Below, piece after piece: positions 63,201 through 64,000 of a DNA stretch of 64,000 bases. Every line of letters begins with the position of its first letter. Position 1 is the first letter of the stretch. The notes beneath the pieces were generated by a model. That model was not told where the DNA came from and made no database searches. It saw only the letters and a list, made by a program, of their open reading frames with translations. The stretch is from Thermobaculum terrenum ATCC BAA-798 (GTDB lineage Bacteria; Chloroflexota; Chloroflexia; Thermobaculales; Thermobaculaceae). The stretch is from positions 941,501 through 1,005,500 of the forward strand of contig NC_013525.1 in assembly GCF_000025005.1 (NCBI RefSeq). The letters run 5' to 3'. The position numbers and the translations under genes are program-made.

Positions 63201-64000
63201 AACCTCGTGTACGACCTTGCTTACTAAGCTACTTAGAGTCGCACACGATAGTTTGACCTTTATAATCCTATCAGTTGCTTTCTGTGTACCATTCTTCGTG
63301 CACTTTAAGAGTTTTTATTCCAGTTTTGGCCTGGTACATGAATCTGTCCCCGTTACTTTGATCCTGATACAGTTAGGTTTATTCTTTGCCATTGTTCTGT
63401 CTTATGCTCTGGTAACTTTACTCAGGGATACTCATCTCAGGTTCATATTATTAGTAGCTTTAGGTGCTGTGATAGTTGGCCTCTCTCTAAACAGGCTATC
63501 TTTAGGTCTTTTGCTAGCCTTGCTCATATGTTCAATCTCTTGCCTTTGGCAGAGTAGAAATAAACAGCCATTGGCTATTTGGCTTGGGTTGACGTCCGCT
63601 GGGTTAGCTATTTGGGTGCTTATAGAGATCTTCTACTTGAGAGACTTTTTGGATGGATCAACCGCGTATCGTATGAACACCATCTTCAAATTTGGGGTTC
63701 AGAGCTGGATCTTGCTGGCTCTGGGGTGTGCTGGATTGTTACCTGTTACTTATAGGAGTATCAGGAGAAGCAGTCTAAGAGCTAGTTACTTAGGAGTTTG
63801 CCTGTTCCTGGTCACCTCATCGCTCATATATACTGTCGCCGGCTCTTATTCTCGCTTGTCTCAGCGCTTTCCGGTGCCTCCAAGTAATGCAGGACTAAAT
63901 GGAGAAGCATTTCTTACTACCGCTACTTTGACGAATGTTTCAGGGCAGACGCTTAGCTTTAAATATGATTATGATGCTATACAGTGGCTTAGGAAGAATA
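60253..64000 (+). CDS. Giant membrane protein: GT-C glycosyltransferase-like domain fused to DUF2298 (partial)
   Basis: The frame opens at GTG 60253, preceded by AAAGGAG, and stays open to the window edge (1,249 codons, 3' end missing). The N-terminal part begins with a transmembrane helix and WDSGFYAHPDERHIIDV, whose Asp-Glu recalls the catalytic acid of PMT/ArnT-type GT-C enzymes; many helices and an extracytoplasmic domain (about 430-620) follow. From about residue 715 the DUF2298 (Chlor_Arch_YYY) signature appears: NPDLWHP, GGEKPMELSF, WFSGGYINYYYFGQW and FPFFTFLYADLHAHM. Role in surface polysaccharide assembly is inference. Confidence 0.88.
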   Translation, partial: MSNGTNRVLLLIILLIAFSLRVYGIGWDSGFYAHPDERHIIDVTVNRVHLTLDLGKLLDADSSPLNPRRLENGIRLSYSYGTLLIYFLKAVSNLVAKVLGQQYAEFESIYVVARSISAIADTLTVLFIYLLALRLFGARTGIIAALLSAFSVIQIQFAHFYVAEPIMTLLLVISLWFAVSAIQDHKNYKFALSGLFLGFAIATKPSAAAFCPALLLLLAIRSLESRISGIFSSGESIASTLMLVVRRLTYVLPAAVLAWAIWEPYALLDFPTYAQNIVAESQIQRGIIDVPYTRQYIGTIPGWYHLTQYARWGVGIPLGITVIFGLFWALFRTLRSGDSKYAVLLIWILPYTASILLLEAKWLRYMLPIHPVLLILASAVLSNYLLHSRFVTRISPEPGIFIALKRFIPYLAIFSVVVGTLLWALAFERIYTRPHVWITASEWIYKHIPPGSIIGTEHWDDRLPLPVEGNSPSIYNYYTIAMYDDLPPDEKLQQIEDVLRNSDYIVLATNRLYKSIPMSPWRYAVATRYYQLLFSERLGFIKVAEFHSSPSLGAVPIDESSADDNVAVYDHPPVVIFKKERQLADWELRALFADSLLAPWNPSRHGKVDKPLMINPLTTLSSIGLPYYRGIINNSLISPIAWFFILELIGLLGWILLAQFVYAAQDSGWMLSKLLSIVIIALGAWLGTSLGLLTYPASLWVITIGFILFSLSFALVNSRSLVNILRSRISRIVLLEGLFLLLFIVGLLMRIANPDLWHPIFGGEKPMELSFINAIQRSSNLPPYDPWFSGGYINYYYFGQWLAAVLMRLTFVGPAYGFNIAVAWIFAVTGTLAFTFGYEISRRFFGGTFAQIVGFLSTLLMVIVGNLDGLVQLMQSFASGNLSNFLGNFDFWRSTRITGGNIIHEFPFFTFLYADLHAHMVAMPMALGLLILAAYYVFISARKSRLIVIILASMLGSVLIMTNPWDFPTYSGLFLLAVSIRALTSCTTLLTKLLRVAHDSLTFIILSVAFCVPFFVHFKSFYSSFGLVHESVPVTLILIQLGLFFAIVLSYALVTLLRDTHLRFILLVALGAVIVGLSLNRLSLGLLLALLICSISCLWQSRNKQPLAIWLGLTSAGLAIWVLIEIFYLRDFLDGSTAYRMNTIFKFGVQSWILLALGCAGLLPVTYRSIRRSSLRASYLGVCLFLVTSSLIYTVAGSYSRLSQRFPVPPSNAGLNGEAFLTTATLTNVSGQTLSFKYDYDAIQWLRKN

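Overview
This is a 64 kb stretch of a bacterial chromosome of moderate G+C, gene-dense and mostly housekeeping. The gene set suggests a deep-branching, possibly thermophilic, Chloroflexota-type bacterium, perhaps Thermobaculum-like. The pointers are a DUF2298 (YYY) membrane giant, a PAC2 protein, an acyl-CoA-synthetase/GNAT fusion, a bifunctional-nuclease (DUF151) protein, a fused MFS/spermidine synthase, and ParAB next to YfiH/YggS genes. This assignment is inference from gene content; no rRNA is present to settle it.

Layout. 1-1.7 kb: the end of an ECF-type metal or vitamin transporter (membrane and ATPase subunits). 1.7-12.4 kb: single genes in mixed orientation (SIMPL protein, FAH-family hydrolase, ECF sigma factor, PAC2, TauE-like exporter, acyl-CoA synthetase/acetyltransferase, YcaQ-like glycosylase, secreted RTX-repeat protein, methyltransferase), several separated by perfect palindromic terminators. 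12.6-20 kb: a TIM-barrel sugar isomerase, then a complete peptide/oligosaccharide ABC importer operon that includes a 59-residue membrane protein too short for routine ORF calling. 20-23.3 kb: a LysE exporter and a polar amino-acid ABC importer. 23.3-30.6 kb (minus strand): a ComM-like ATPase, then the translation/transcription operon nusA-ylxR-infB-rbfA-truB-ribF, whose leader contains an intrinsic terminator. 30.8-34.3 kb: gap-pgk-tpiA, then secG-tatA with its own promoter. 34.3-37.7 kb: lepB, DUF151, rnc, a divergent kinase-like protein, and a PIG-L deacetylase.

37.9-42.7 kb is the accessory region: a compact integrative element of about 4.7 kb, visibly richer in G+C than its surroundings. 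It lies between two identical full-length tRNA-Pro(CGG) genes (77-bp direct repeat). It encodes a tyrosine integrase, a zinc-finger/TOPRIM/RecA-fold primase-helicase, two small zinc-binding proteins and a 36-residue protein with a very strong ribosome binding site. Each end carries the same double GGTGCA repeat, probably integrase arm sites. The primase gene holds three in-frame palindromic repeats whose arms are constant and whose 12-nt loops differ. I see no capsid, conjugation or toxin genes, so it looks like a minimal self-replicating or satellite-like element.

43-64 kb returns to host genes: a secreted HEXXH metalloprotease, ruvB-DUF2905-queA-tgt (Holliday-junction migration plus queuosine modification), acpS-nnr-alr, a bactofilin, a fused MFS/spermidine synthase, an AEC transporter, YfiH-YggS, parAB, a WalJ-like hydrolase, fmt, and the first 1,249 codons of a giant glycosyltransferase/DUF2298 membrane protein that runs off the window. 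Several host promoters carry an extended -10 (TGN-TATAAT) motif.
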